From NCBI GenBank assembly GCA_015680685.1, contig MNCI01013865.1, positions 890,726 to 954,725 of the forward strand: DNA of 64,000 bases, written 5' to 3'. A model generated the notes under the pieces. That model was given only the letters and a program-made list of their open reading frames with translations, was not told where the DNA came from and did no database searches. Below, piece by piece: positions 23,986-35,893 of the stretch. The stretch is from Gnetum montanum (taxonomy: Eukaryota > Streptophyta > Gnetopsida > Gnetales > Gnetaceae). The translations under genes and the position numbers were made by a program. Numbering within the stretch: position 1 is the stretch's first letter; each line of letters begins with the position of its first letter.

Positions 23986-24423
23986 TCAGGCTATCCTGCT
24001 ACTTTCGTATAGGTTGTTTCTGATAGCCCGAAGTATGTTGCTTTTGCAAATGATGTTGGTCATACTAAAAAATAGGTAATGCCTCCACTTTTTTAGTGCG
24101 AACACTAAGGTAAGGCAATTCCTCTCCACTTCATTGTATTTTACCTCGTACGTTATTAGCACGTGGCTTAGGTAATACATTGGTACCTCAGAACCATCGT
24201 CTCATTTCTGACATAGCAGTGTCGTGACAGATGTGTCAGAGGTGGTGAGATAGATGAAGAAGTGTTTATCCCTTTGTGGCGAGTGCATAGTCATGAGGTG
24301 CAAAAGCTCCTTCTTCAAGTCATCGAAGGTCTTTTGACACTGGGTTATCCATTCGAAGTTAACCCCCTTCTTTAGAAGATGTTGCATAGGGTGTAACTTG
24401 TCGGTCAACCTTGCTATAAACCT
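23986..24423 (-). pseudogene. TatA first RNase H and RT connection
   Basis: Contains HPMQHLLKKGVNFEWITQCQ (about 24340-24398) of the connection, and YYLSHVLITYEVKYNEVERN with CLTLVFALKKWRHYLF (24065-24180) of the first RNase H, where E in VERNCL is the conserved acidic residue. Broken by stops. Confidence 0.78.
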
Positions 24424-25200
24424 TCAAATAAATTGTACCCTACCTTGCAAACCACGTAACTCCTTAAGGTTTGTAGGAGGTGCCAGGTTTACGATGGCCT
24501 TGACTTTGTTAGGGTCCACCCATATTCCAGCCTCCGATACCACGAACCCTAACATGCATTCGATTTTCACTCTGAAGATGCACTTCTTAGGATTGACGCG
24601 TAAGTCGTGCATTTGGTAGCACTTGACGACTACCCCTAGACCGTGTGGGTGATCAACTGCCTCCTTGGACTTTACTGCTATATCATCCACGTAGTCGTTT
24701 AATGTTTCTAGGATATAGTCGCTGAAGATGTAGGTCATGGCTCGCTGGTAGGTTTCTTCAGCATTCTTAAGCCCGAAAGGCATCATGGTGTAGTAGAAGG
24801 TACCCCATGGGGTCATGAAGGTTGTTGTCAGCTGGTGCTCTAGGTTAATGCAGATTTGGTTGTATCTGAAGAAACCATCCATGAAGGATAGCAAAGCATG
24901 ACCAGCCGTGGTGTCGATGAGCTGATCGATGCTTGGAAGTGGGAAATCATCCTTGATCATTACCTTATTCAAGTCCTATAAGTCTATATAGATTCGTATT
25001 CCTCCCGTTTTCTTCGAAACCATAATGATGTTGGACACCCATTCTGAGTAGTCAACCGCGCAGATGAAACCAGCTTGGTATAGCTTGGTGATTTCATCCC
25101 TCACGGCTAGTGCGATTTCTAGCTTAACTTTGTGAGCCTTCTACTTGATTGCCTTGGTGTGTGGGTCCAAGATGATGTTGTGCTAGATCAGCCATGGATC
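24424..25200 (-). pseudogene. TatA reverse transcriptase
   Basis: A 182-codon open stretch (24424-24972) covers most of the palm: KDDFPLPSIDQLIDTTAGHA, LSFMDGFFRYNQICI, PWGTFYYTMMPFGLKNAEET, catalytic LNDYVDDIAVKSK (YVDD near 24680), and MLGFVVSEAGIWVDPNKVKA. The fingers (25000-25200) include DYSEWVSNIIMV but have a stop before DLNKVMIKDD. The YVDD pair is intact. Confidence 0.88.
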
Positions 25201-25640
25201 TCGACCCAGCATGTCGTTGTACGACCATGCGAAGGCATTGATGTTATCTTGTAGAATCTTGGCTATGTTGTTGTGCGTCTATGTGTCTATAAGGGAACTA
25301 AGTTTTAACATTTTTATCTCTCCCATAGACGTGGTCATAGGCATCTCGACGAGAGGGTCCTCAGTTACATCCCCGGCCTCTAAGTCTAGGCCTTGGACCA
25401 AATGCTTGCGCCAGTCTGGGAACGCTTCTAAGGCTACTATAGTGCTAGTTGTGGTCGATCCCCAATCCATCATGTTAGGGTTCAACTGTCTCTTGAGCTT
25501 GCCTTGTGGACCTACTAACATTAAGGGCATGGAGAGGTTGCGATGGATTTCCATCTCTTGCTTGACCTGCCAACATGAGTTAAAAGCCTGGTTAAGAGGC
25601 ATCTGTTGGCAAAGATTGTGTATATCAAAAATTTCCAAAG
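25201..25640 (-). pseudogene. TatA pol N-terminal extension, function unknown
   Basis: A 119-codon open stretch (25279-25638) reads into the RT region. It includes MPLMLVGPQGKLKRQLNPNM and EDPLVEMPMTTSMGEIKMLK. TatB has a matching segment at about 40790-41080 (EDPLTETPIAMPDGEIKILK), so it is real coding sequence. It is the first pol sequence after the antisense gene, with no protease fused upstream of it. Confidence 0.6.
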
Positions 25641-26422
25641 TAGCGAGGAGATGCGACTAGCGAAGTGTGATGATGTAAAGATTAAAATTTTTCCAGTTTA
25701 AGATCACGGCAGACCACTAAGGCATAAGAGTGCAAAACCACTAAAGACGTAAAATTGTAGATGCAAAAGTGTGAGGCTATGAAACTATTAACATGCAAAT
25801 GCCAAGCTGCTAGTTTAGTGTCATTGTAGACTGCCAAATTGTAACATGCAAAGTGGTAGTATGTTAGGTGGGAAATTACTGGTATGAGAAATGCAAAACC
25901 GTTAATGCGACAATGCGAACTACTGACATGCAAACACTAAACTACTAGAGATTGTGACACTACCAATGTGAGAGTGCGAAATTACATGAAGATGCGAAAC
26001 TGCCCATGTAAGAATGTGGAATTGCTAGTTTTACTGTCATTGCAGACCGTTAGAAATGCAGCTATGCTAGGATTGCTAGTTTAAGGTCTTTTCGGACCTT
26101 TGACACTGCGATTGCTAGAATTGCTAGTTTAACATCTTTTCGAACCCTTAACACTGCGATTGCTAGAATTGCTAGTTTAAGGTCTTTTCAGACCCATAAT
26201 CGAAAACAAATATATTTTTTTTATTTTCAAGAAAGTAGGTAGTTGGCTTAAAGCATGTCAAGGCTTTAATGTCAATAGTGCTATGATGTCGTGGAGAGCA
26301 TGCTACGATGTACAGTGCACTCCACATTAATTGGAGAGAGAGAGTCCTTATCTTGTCATCACGACCATAAGTAGGGAATAAACCATGGTAATTTTTCCAT
26401 TCTCCATCTTAAGAGTGCAAAG
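25641..26422. promoter_or_regulatory. TatA spacer between pol and antisense gene, motif array B
   Basis: About six or seven copies of CTAGTTTAAGGTCTTTTCGGACC-type words lie between 25690 and 26195 (clearest at 26068-26090, 26121-26143 and 26171-26193). GGTC and GACC within each can pair into a small hairpin. An AAATATATTT stretch at about 26205 could be a TATA region for the + strand gene. No coding sequence seen. Confidence 0.55.
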
Positions 26423-29400
26423 CCCACATTGAAGAAGGCAATTTCGGAGCACGAAGTAATTGTGCTAACAACCAGTAAACCAAATTTTCACAACGAAGAG
26501 GGGAAATCTGTAGGCCAAACAATGGCTCCTCAGAAGGAACACACCCATCTGGTACTTGCAAAGGTTGAGGAGGTAAAGAAAACCCTAGGGCGCACGACAC
26601 AAGCACGTGTCATGACGCGGAGGAGCACACCGTTGACCCAGTAGGTTACCAAGCTTCCTCGACTTTTTTCGCAATCCTGTTATTGCTTTGTGCTTTCTAC
26701 TATCTTCTGCTTTCATTTTGCATCCTATTCCTGGCTACCTGAATTTTCTGTTGTCACATCATTTTGGCCCTTGCATCATTGCTGTTGTTGTTTCGGTCAT
26801 GGCAGATGCATAATCATTATGTCATAGTTGCATGCAAGGTCGCTTAAACCACCATTGCCGCGATTATCATAACTACGGGGGCTTGGGCAGTTTAGGTTAC
26901 TTGACCTTTGAATGGCGTAACATAAAACCTTTAAAAGGGCTAGGCCATACATGTTTTGTTAGGGCATGTTATCAATTTCTCTATAGCTACGCTAAACCTT
27001 TTGCATGTTTTTTTTGCTATGCTAGACTTTTGTGTTCTCGTTACGCTATGTGCGGGAAGAGGATTATGCCACGCTAGTTGCTACGTTGCATGTGTATTAC
27101 ACTCAGACACGATGCTAACATTTGTTGATGGGTTGTGCAGGGTGTGGCTGAGGCCTAGGCTGATTATTTTAGAGGTTAGAGGGGTCTTGTGCGATGTGAG
27201 CAAACCTGTGGCCAACGCTCCTCCTTCCCATATACGTATGGGAGATTAGGGGGTGTGGTTCAGAAAGGGGGCATAGAACTTCTTGCAATTCCTCCTTGAC
27301 CACTTCAGTGTGATCGTTTGGTCCTCCCTGGGGGAGGAGGTAGCAGTTGGCATAACAGAAGCCATTTTGCCTGGGGCAAGCTGAGGCATTTTGAGGTTTT
27401 TGATCGATGGAGCAATCATGAGCAAGAAGGGGGAAGGATCCAATTAGCACCCAACAGGGTTAAGGTGCTTGGCCTGGGTCTAGGAGATGCCTAAGTACAA
27501 CTGCTACCACCATTTCAACACATTGTTCCTTGCACATTTTATGATAACGTACTTCCAAAATCCTCAGGGAACTGTCTACAATGCCGGTGGGTGAGTTTTG
27601 CAGCCTTGTTCTGCTATGTTAGTGCGACGTTGGCCATATTGGCCTAATGCTAATAGTATGTGTTTGCTACTAGGTTTTTCATCAACGAGGATGGGATTCA
27701 TGACATACCAGATCTGCTAGCCATAGCACAAATAGCCCTACAAGAATTCTCTTTTGCTGAGAACCTATGGGTGGATGTGATTGGTCAATGAGGGGGTGAA
27801 TACCATACCTACCCAGGTGTATATTCTATTCTTTACGAGCAGTGCGAGAGGCAGGGTTGGCTGGATGAGGAGTGGGTAAAACCCTTCAAACCGATCACGG
27901 TTGAACAAGTTCAGGTTCAACTCCCATAGTTCCCGCTGCCGTACCAACCTGGTAGGCCAAGCAGTAGATGCCACATGTTTAATTGTCTTTGCAATTCTTG
28001 AATTCTTTGCATCTTTTGCTAAACTTTTTTGTGGAACTCTTCTAGGGGCGAAGAAGCCCCAGGAGGTGATGGTGGTTACTACTAAGATACAGCAAGCGAA
28101 TGTCTACTTCAAGTATGGGGAAGTAGAGACAAGCCAGCACTAGCTGAACGGTGGGGCCTCGAACTCCCTGGTCCAGAACATCGAAAAGGCAAGGCTTATG
28201 GATCTATTCCTAGCCCCAAATCTGAACGTTCCTATGACCGAGATGCTCACCCTGGTCAAATCCTTTTCTGACAAGGTAGGCCTCTTTCGCCTGCACATGC
28301 ATGGCGTGCGGGTGGTCATTGACATCAATGATCAACTATTCGTGGACCTCTTCGGTGTCCCCGCCAAAGGCATTCTGCTAGGGTCAAAGTCCAAGACGGA
28401 GTTGACCCTTCAGAAGAAGGACATCCAGGAGTGGCTAGGGCTTACCAAGGAACACAAGGGGCTCCCTATAGATAAGTTAAAAAAAAGGGCCCACCAAGGA
28501 GTTTTACCTTGTTTTCTGTGCTCACGCATTCCCCTAGCTGCTTACCCATGGAAAGGTTCTGGGGATTGAGTAGGCCTGGGTCATGCACAAGGTTATGGAG
28601 CGGGGACCCGTTACAACTAAGCCAAGTCCCTATGTAAAGTCTTATAGACTGAGATCTTGGGGTACCATATGAAAACAGAGTCCCATTCCAACATCCATTA
28701 CACCTTTTACATAGGCTGCCTTAAGTGTTTCATGGAGTTCCTGGTGGTTTAAGAAAAAGGAGTCTGGGTCATGCAAAATTGTGACCAGATTTCCAGACCA
28801 TGGATTCGCCAGGTCCTTCAGACTACCTAAGCCCAAGATCCCCTAGAAATAGCTAGGGAGTCATTTTCTATAATGACTAAGGATCGGGTGGCCAAGAATG
28901 TTTGCAGCCAGGACAACATAGGAGAGACGCCCGTCACTATGGATGGTAGCATGTCATGGTGTGAATGTTTCATAGCTAAGACTACGGCCAGGAAGTTGCG
29001 ACGAAAGAGGCCTCCCCCAGCTAAGGAAACCTTCCATGTGGAAGAGGAGGAGGGTGAAGACTATGGCTTAAACTGCAGAGGACGCAACCCGCCATTGGTA
29101 AGCATTTTTGTTTAGTGCTTACTTTGTTGTTGTTTGCTACGCTATGCTATGCTAGGTGGCATAGCGTAGCGTAGCACCTGCCTTAGGCTAACTTGCTTTG
29201 AACTAATGCAAACGCATTTTTTTTCTACCACCAAAAGAAAGAGAAGAAGGTGATGAAGGGGTATCGACCTTTAAGATGGGGATTACGAATAAAGACACAG
29301 AGGCCCCAGTTTTGAAGAGAGGGGCTCTGGTCAAGAAGAAGGGAGCTCCTACGGCTAAGGCATGGGCTCTCGTTATTAGGGAGAATTCTCCTATTAAGGA

Positions 29401-30884
29401 GTATCCCTTGAATAAAAAAGACACTGGTCTCCTCAAGGGAAAAGCACCAACGCATGAAGAGGAGGTCCATAGGGACCCGACAGGAACCTTTGGCCAAGCC
29501 ACCGCCATCATCTTACATCAGCAAGAAGAGAGATCGCAGTCGGACGTTGGTGAGTTCGATAACATGTTTGCCTTATCGTAGTCCATTTTGATCATTGCTA
29601 ATGTGTTTGGTTATGTGACAGGTGGTACCACTGATGCTACAAGTTCTCCTCCGATTCACGCGGAGTCATGGGCTAAAATCCCCGACAAGTTCGTGTTTAT
29701 GCAGGGGATTGTTGATGACATGATTAGCCACCTTCAGCAAGTGGACTCGGAAGCGGGTAAGTAGTAATGTTATTTTCTCTCGCATTTGCTACTTGTGTTG
29801 TGCTAATGTGACTAGTATGTTCTTTGTGTCAAGGTAGCCTCTTAACTCAAATGGGACCCAACACAACCTTTGAAAGTTGGTGTTGTGTCCACATTCCCAC
29901 TGGAAGTGACCAAGGTGTCTCATCGTGCATATGACGAGGTTTGCAAATGCGCTTTGCACTCGACACGCTCCCTATGGGAGTGCAATCATGTCAACGAGGA
30001 CCTATGGAAACGAGTCCAAAAGGTTGAGCAAAGGGAGACCGACCTGAGGGCCGAGGTGGAGGACCTCAAGTTGAGGAACGAGTTCCTCATAGCCCACATT
30101 ACTAACAACGAGGACTAGTGCACGACTATGGTAGACCATGCCAAGTTTTGGACAGTTGTGCATCAGAACATCGAGGCTACCTGCGAAGTAATAGAGCAGC
30201 GAAAGCAGATGGATCTCCTGGACTAGAAGTGTTAGGATTTAAAAGACTTTAAGCCAAGGTTTACGAATGGGGGCAGACCCAAAGAAACCATAAGCATATG
30301 TATAAACGGAAAAATGCCACCCATCGTAAGTTATACGAAGATGCTGTTGTGGAGGCATTTATGTATGAAGCTTTCGTAAAGGCCATCGACACTTCTGAGG
30401 CTTATGCCAGGTTCAAAGAGCAGGTGAAAGTCACAAAGTCTCCTAACTGGAATGTGGCCCTTCCCATGGGAGAGACTATGACCATCTCCTTTTCTCCGGG
30501 GCCACCAAGGTGGACACCTGCCGAAAGGGAAAGAGCTGCTGTAGCAGATGCTACACCAGACAAGAGGCGTTGAGTAGATATCATGGCAGAGGAGGTCTAG
30601 CGTCACCTCAGGCTCAGTTTAGACTAGATACCATTCGAGACGGACATGGGCCCTTCTCAGTTTAGCCACTTTCTACCATGTTAATGTTTATGTTTTGTTG
30701 TAGTTTTGTGTTTGTTGTCCTAGCTGATCACTTCGTCTCCATGATGCAGACCCCAGACGAGGGTGCAGTGCCCATAGAGGGAGGAAATGAAGAGTTGGCG
30801 AGGGACAAAGTAAGAGAAGGCGATGCACAAGGAAATGATGTAGGAACGAAAGGCAAGAATTATGCGAACAATGACAATCCATGA
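26423..30884 (+). pseudogene. TatA antisense gene: intron-bearing, NIF/FCP1-like domain plus coiled coil (decayed)
   Basis: Runs opposite to the retrotransposon genes. Exon homology with TatB and splice sites give approximate exons: 26423-26643, 27141-27590, 27674-27951, 28046-29097, about 29236-29550, about 29622-29757, about 29834-30573 and about 30750-30884. Exon 2 reads RLIILEVRGVLCD, then GVWFRKGA, NFLQFLLDHFSVIVWSSLGE and NTLFLAHFMITYFQNPQGTV, the pattern of a NIF/FCP1 (HAD) phosphatase with its Asp residues replaced. Exon 4 has MHGVRVVIDINDQLFVDLFG. Exon 7 is charged and coiled-coil-like (EQRETDLRAEVEDLKLRNEF). Several in-frame TAG and TGA codons and frameshifts show it is dead. AATAAA follows at 30977-30982. 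Exons 5 to 7 are the least certain. Confidence 0.65.
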
Positions 30885-31609
30885 TCACATGGGATTTCTT
30901 TTTCTTTCAAAATTTTGGAATTTTGAATTTTTATGTAACAATTTTTGCAAACATTGTTCAAAAGATAATAGTTTTGAATAAAGCAAAGAGGATTTTGTGA
31001 TACCAGAATTGTTTCTGTGCTAGCTTGCACCTTGCATATGTACTGCATTTTGTATAAAATGTTCATGCTTTCATGTGCTAGTTTTAGGCCGTTTCGGGCC
31101 ATTGCATAATATGCCAAGGGGATGATGCATTAACAACTTGAACAATGGTTAACTGGTAACTTATGTTAGTTTTGGGCCATTTTGGGCCATAGCATAGCAT
31201 TGTTGTCTTTGTGTAAGGATGGTACGTGGGTAGGAAGTGGTAGGTTGCTACGCCAAGCATAGCTGCTTCTTGACCCAATGCGGGTTGGGTGAAACGTAAG
31301 ACTGATAAGTAAAGACACATTGCTAGTTTTAGGCCATTTCGGGCCATTGCACATTGCTACTTTTAGGCTGTTTCGGGCCATTGCACATTGCTAGTTTTAG
31401 ACTGTTTCGGGCCATTACGTAAAAACATATGAGTGGTGTGTAGGCGAGAAGCAATCGGGTTGCTACGCTAGGTGAAGCTACTTCTTGACCCAACGTGGGT
31501 TGAGCGAGACGTAAGGCCGAGGCGCTCTGCCAAGGCCTTCATCTACATCGTCGCCCCCCACTTGGAAGGGAAACTCAGTCCATGTGTTTTCGTTTTGGGG
31601 GTCAGCTTG
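30885..31609. promoter_or_regulatory. TatA spacer between antisense gene and protease, motif array C
   Basis: Holds the likely poly(A) signal AATAAA (30977-30982) of the + strand gene. From 31078 to 31415 it has five copies of CTAGTTTTAGGCCATTTCGGGCC-like words. GGCC on either side can pair. A pair of longer repeats with GCTACGC...AGC and TTCTTGACCCAA occurs near 31245 and 31465. Confidence 0.6.
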
Positions 31610-32140
31610 CTAAGCTGACCCCTCTGTCGGGTAGTCAGGGTAAACTATGATAGGTGCTTCATTCTTAGAAGTTATGACCTCTGAGCCTTGTTCCACGCCT
31701 ACATTGTGAATTGCTTGCATTGCTACTTCATCACTGTGGATCACCACTTCTTTGCCAGCGTAAGGCAGGTGGATCTCCTGGTGTATGGGTGAGGAAATAG
31801 CCCTAAGTTGCACTAACCATGATCTCCCCAAGATCAGGTTAAACCCAGGCATTTCTTCAACCATGATGAATGTTGCACTTGTGGGGAGCTAATCCCCTAC
31901 CATGAAGTTTATGTGAACTATGCCCTTCACCATGAATCGCGTCCCATTGAATGACCTCACACATGATGTCATTGTGGGCTTGATCTGGTCGATCAAGCCC
32001 AACTTGTCCACAATGGAGAAGGGGATGACATTCATCTCAGCTCCATCATCAATGTGTACCCTTCAGATCCGGTGTTGGCCAACCCGAATTGTGATGAAAA
32101 GGGATGTTGTGGTCACCTGAACCCTTTTGGGATCTTTCCT
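31610..32140 (-). pseudogene. TatA protease
   Basis: The retropepsin region reads HIDDGAEMNVIPFSIVDKLG (about 31998-32057 on the - strand). The active-site triplet DDGA stands where DSGA or DTGA is usual. VEEMPGFNLILGRSWLVQL (31807-31864) is the conserved C-terminal ILGR motif. An in-frame stop sits between them (near 31892). Length and order match TatB. Confidence 0.78.
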
Positions 32141-33074
32141 AATAGCGTCGTTGCAAAAGGTTAGTTGAGGTTGTTTTGGCCCTACAGGTGTAGAGGGAAG
32201 CATAACCAAGTAGATCGCTTCTTCCTCCACTGGCATGTCTTTGTTGATCGAAGTCAATGTCAACATGTGGATCAAAGCCTTGCGGTGTGGAATGGATGTT
32301 ATGATCAGGTCGTACAAGCTTAATGTAGTGTTTTTTTGTTTTAGAGCTTGTTTCACCTGAGTGAGGGCATCCAAGAGGTCTTGGCCACCCCCTATTTAAC
32401 CCTCTAATCCTCTTCTACTCATCCTGGAAGATGAATTTCTCAAGGAGAAACCACTTCAGATCTGCGTTCAAATCCTTGTTGGTAGAGCGACACACGCTGT
32501 GTGGTTGTATCGACATTCGTCTTTGGTGACAAAGGCATAAATGTAGGGGGTGAAGACATAGGCTTGGGACTACCTTGGGTAGTACCTCCCTTCGATGTCT
32601 CACCCGTGAAGATAACTTCTCGCCTTTTAGGACAAGAAGGCTATTCAGCTATTTTGTGTGGGATAGGGGCCTTCGAGGGCATCTACCCCCTGATGAAAAA
32701 TTGAGCTAGAGGTGTTCACGGGTGGGGCCGCGTGGCTCCGCTAATAGGTGGCGCAAAGGTGGATGCCCATGGCAGGACTCTCAAGACTAACAACTATTGT
32801 AAGATTCAACTAGCCGTTGCTGGTGCTAGTGAACTACGCTGAGGCACGCGAACCATGAATGGCTGCTAGGGTGGCCTAGGATCACTGTCAATGCTGATAG
32901 CATTGATTACATAATCAGCACTGTTGGCATTGAGGGGATCTGTGTAGACATACATAGATTGGTTTTCAAGGCGTACTAGGTTGCTTTCATCTAGACCAGT
33001 TTTCCCTGGTCGATTAATCTTTGGATGTTGTCCTAAAACACCAGACAGTAATTGGTGTTGTGGCCACACTGTTG
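32141..33074 (-). pseudogene. TatA Gag-Pro linker
   Basis: Joins the Gag knuckle to protease. It includes DALTQVKQALKQKNTTLSLY (about 32312-32371), which matches ALTQVTQVLKQKNTSLSLYD of TatB, and YVINAISIDSDPRP (about 32870-32910). The intervening part is Pro-rich and full of stops. One PFMVRVPQ word remains of the repeat family that is long in TatB. Confidence 0.65.
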
Positions 33075-34432
33075 GTGGTAGTCACAAAACCTGTCCAGCC
33101 TGAAACCCCTAGGAACTAGAGGCTCATTGGGCAAGGCCAAAGACGATTTTCTAATGAGCTCGTAGTAGCATTGATGTCTCACGATTACTTCTTCCAACAT
33201 CTACTTGTGTTGGATGTATCCCACTACCAGCAATTGCTTCAGAAGCTCTGAAGGCTTGAGAGGCAATGGGGTGTACTTTGAGTGATCTTTGAGCTCAAAG
33301 TTGGGTTTGGGTTGTGCAGATGTCTCAGGCATAGGTATAGTAAGTCGTAGTACATGGCCCTATTTGGGCACAGGGTTAGCTGCAAGTATGGTCGATTTCT
33401 TGCTGCTCTTGCTACCATTGTTGCTAGGTTTGGGCTTGGCCTTGGTCGCCACAGCAGCCACTGTGGTTGTTGGGACCTTACCCTTTTCCTTCTTTGCAAA
33501 GGTGTTTTTGTAAGCGATGTAAGCTAGGTCTTTGCTTGCCTCGAACGTGTCTTGTATGCCCTTAGTCTGAGCAAATTCCTGACTAAGAAAGCGAGGAGCA
33601 AGGTAGTACAGCTTGGACTTGATAAAGTCGTTCACTGCATCCTTAAAGACTGGTAGCAAGTGGGCCTCCATAATGGGCTTGCAGATTTCGTTAAGGGTTG
33701 TGCTCCAACGCTGGATGAACTTTTGGACCGGCTCTAAAGGGTCTTGCTTCACACTCATCAGCTGATCCAGCGTGGTTTCTGGCTTCAAGTTGTACTTGAA
33801 ACGTGTCACGAACTAGGTCAGGAGTTCTTCCAAAGTTGAAATAGATGAGCATGGTAGTGCACAATACCAATCTAGGGCTTTCTTAGCCAAGGACATGGCG
33901 AAGACACAAATGATCGTGTGTGGCCATTGCTACAATAGTGAGGACTCAAACCTGAAGGTAACAAGATGTGCGTTGGGATCCCCCTCCCCATCATACTTCG
34001 TGAAATGTGGGAGTAACATCCCTGGGGGTAGTGTTAAGGAAGGGATTACAAGGCTGATGGGGTCATCCTGGTAGAAGTCTATGACTTGTACCATGTCAAA
34101 CCCAGTAGCTTTGAGGCATTTGATTTCCTTAGTGAGGGTCTGGATGAGCTGGAATGCTTGGTCTAGACCCGGTGACATTGTAGATAGTTGGGGAACTACG
34201 AAGGTAGCTCCCACCTGTGGCATGGTGGAGGTGGTGACATGATCCATTAGTGATACCACTGGGAAGACCCCTGCGAGTGGTGTTGCTTACGTTGTCCACC
34301 ACCCGGTAGGTGGTATTGTTAGGACAGCAACCACGGATTGGGCTACCAAATGGATCGCTTATGTCACCAGCAGCATAGACCATAGCCTCGTGTTAGGTTG
34401 TACCGTCTACGAGGCTTGGTGGGTTTGAGAGC
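33030..34432 (-). pseudogene. TatA gag, main part
   Basis: On the - strand: a segment with DFYQDDPISLVIPSLTLPPG (about 34020-34080), the capsid-like RFKYNLKPETTLDQLMSVKQ and EPVQKFIQRWSTTLNEIC (33690-33805), then Lys/Ser-rich linker and a CCHC-type knuckle CDYHQQCGHNTNYC (about 33045-33095). Open stretches are 33360-33809 and 33930-34259. At 34432 the gene is cut by TatB and resumes at 52997. Confidence 0.78.
34428..34432 (+). repeat. TatB target site duplication, left copy
   Basis: AGAGC just before the TatB LTR; the identical five bases follow the other LTR at 52997-53001. Confidence 0.92.
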
Positions 34433-35878
34433 TGTACTGTATGAAATCGTCGATCTCCAGCTGGAATGAAACAGAAACCTGGAGATCTCTGGACACACAC
34501 AGAAGATCCTACCTTCGCTTGAGGGAAAGTTGGAATTAAGGTAGAGTACCTTAAGTGGTCTGCACACGGATCAGGCAAGGATTTCCCCGAACGTACACCG
34601 ATGTACTATACGCTGGGTTATACGTAAATGGCGTAACGAATGTAAAATGGAGCGTAAATGTACAGGAGCGTAAGTAGTAAACATACAACAATGAATAAAA
34701 AACTGTAACATATTTTAGCAAAGAAATGTAGCAATATTATTATGAAATGAAAGTTACAATGCACCAGTCTAATGCAGTTGTGACTTTGACACAAGGTGGA
34801 CGAATAGCCCCGGTGGATGCAGGGATGATTATGTGCTGGGTTCAACTGCAGGCACAGCGTAAAGGCTATATGCTCAGCATGCAAAGTTGAGGTCCAGCGT
34901 ACAGGGTTTTAGCTCTGGTTTCTTAGCGTCTCTGTCTCTTTGTTTTTCTCTGGTTTTTGCTCAAAAATTGCCAACCCCGGTCTAGTGAAAAATTGGGGTT
35001 TTTATACAAGTTTAGACATGGGACTCAGGTTTTGAGAGGGGATGATTGGCTGTGGAGTGCTGGACTCTCGGGCTGGGTGACATGTGGTGCGTTGACCGGG
35101 TGTGAAAGAATGAAATTTTACAAGTATACAGCGTGTTGCACACTAGTGTATACCGCTATACGCCAGTGTATATTGCTGTACGCTAGCGTATACACGCTAG
35201 ACGTATGACCACGGCGTACAGACTTGATTAAAGCAAAAGAAGTCCTTCGACCTTCATATTTGAATTTGGATGCCATGAAGATGCTACTTGTAGATGTTCA
35301 GCTCGGTTGACCTTGATCTGACACTGGTTGTACACTTTGTACATGCTAGGCGTATATGCCGGACGTATACGCCGGGTGTATACGTTGAGCGTGTAGGGTG
35401 TACATGCTCAGCGTCTGAACTCCAGAATGCATGATGTCAACATTTGATGATTGCTCTGTTCGTGTGAGTTGATGCTTCGTACAAAGTCTTGCTCTGCAGT
35501 GCTGTTTCTATGCCGTCTTCGGGGGTTGTATACCGGGCGTATACGCCAGTCATACATGCTGAGTGTACGCTAGGCGTGTACGCTGGGCATATACGCTGAG
35601 CATATACGTTGGGAATGCATACTTGGGTGTATACGCTAGGCGTATATGCTGAGAATGTACACTTAGTGAAGACTAAGTATCTTGAGCTCCGAAGTTGCCA
35701 TTTTTGATAACAGATGTTGTCGTGGTCGTCGGCGGGTCTCAGGGAACTGCTCTTCGTTGAGTCTGACTCTGCTTGAAGCTGTCTGTGGGGCCTCAAGCTT
35801 TAGTCATGCTGGGGAACGTCATGACTTAGCTCGATTCTTGTTGGAGAAGTACTAAGCTTAGAATTTTGTGGTGTTTCA
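34433..35878 (-). repeat. TatB 3' LTR
   Basis: Begins TGTACTGT and ends GTGTTTCA. On the - strand a TATAAA box sits at 35001-35006. From 35105 to 35660 it is filled with TATACGC, GCGTATA and related words. It is collinear with 51513-52996 apart from small indels. Confidence 0.92.
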
Positions 35879-35893
35879 TTAGCCCCTCTTTCT
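35879..35893 (-). other. TatB polypurine tract
   Basis: On the - strand AGAAAGAGGGGCTAA directly abuts the 3' LTR, matching the TatA tract. Confidence 0.85.
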
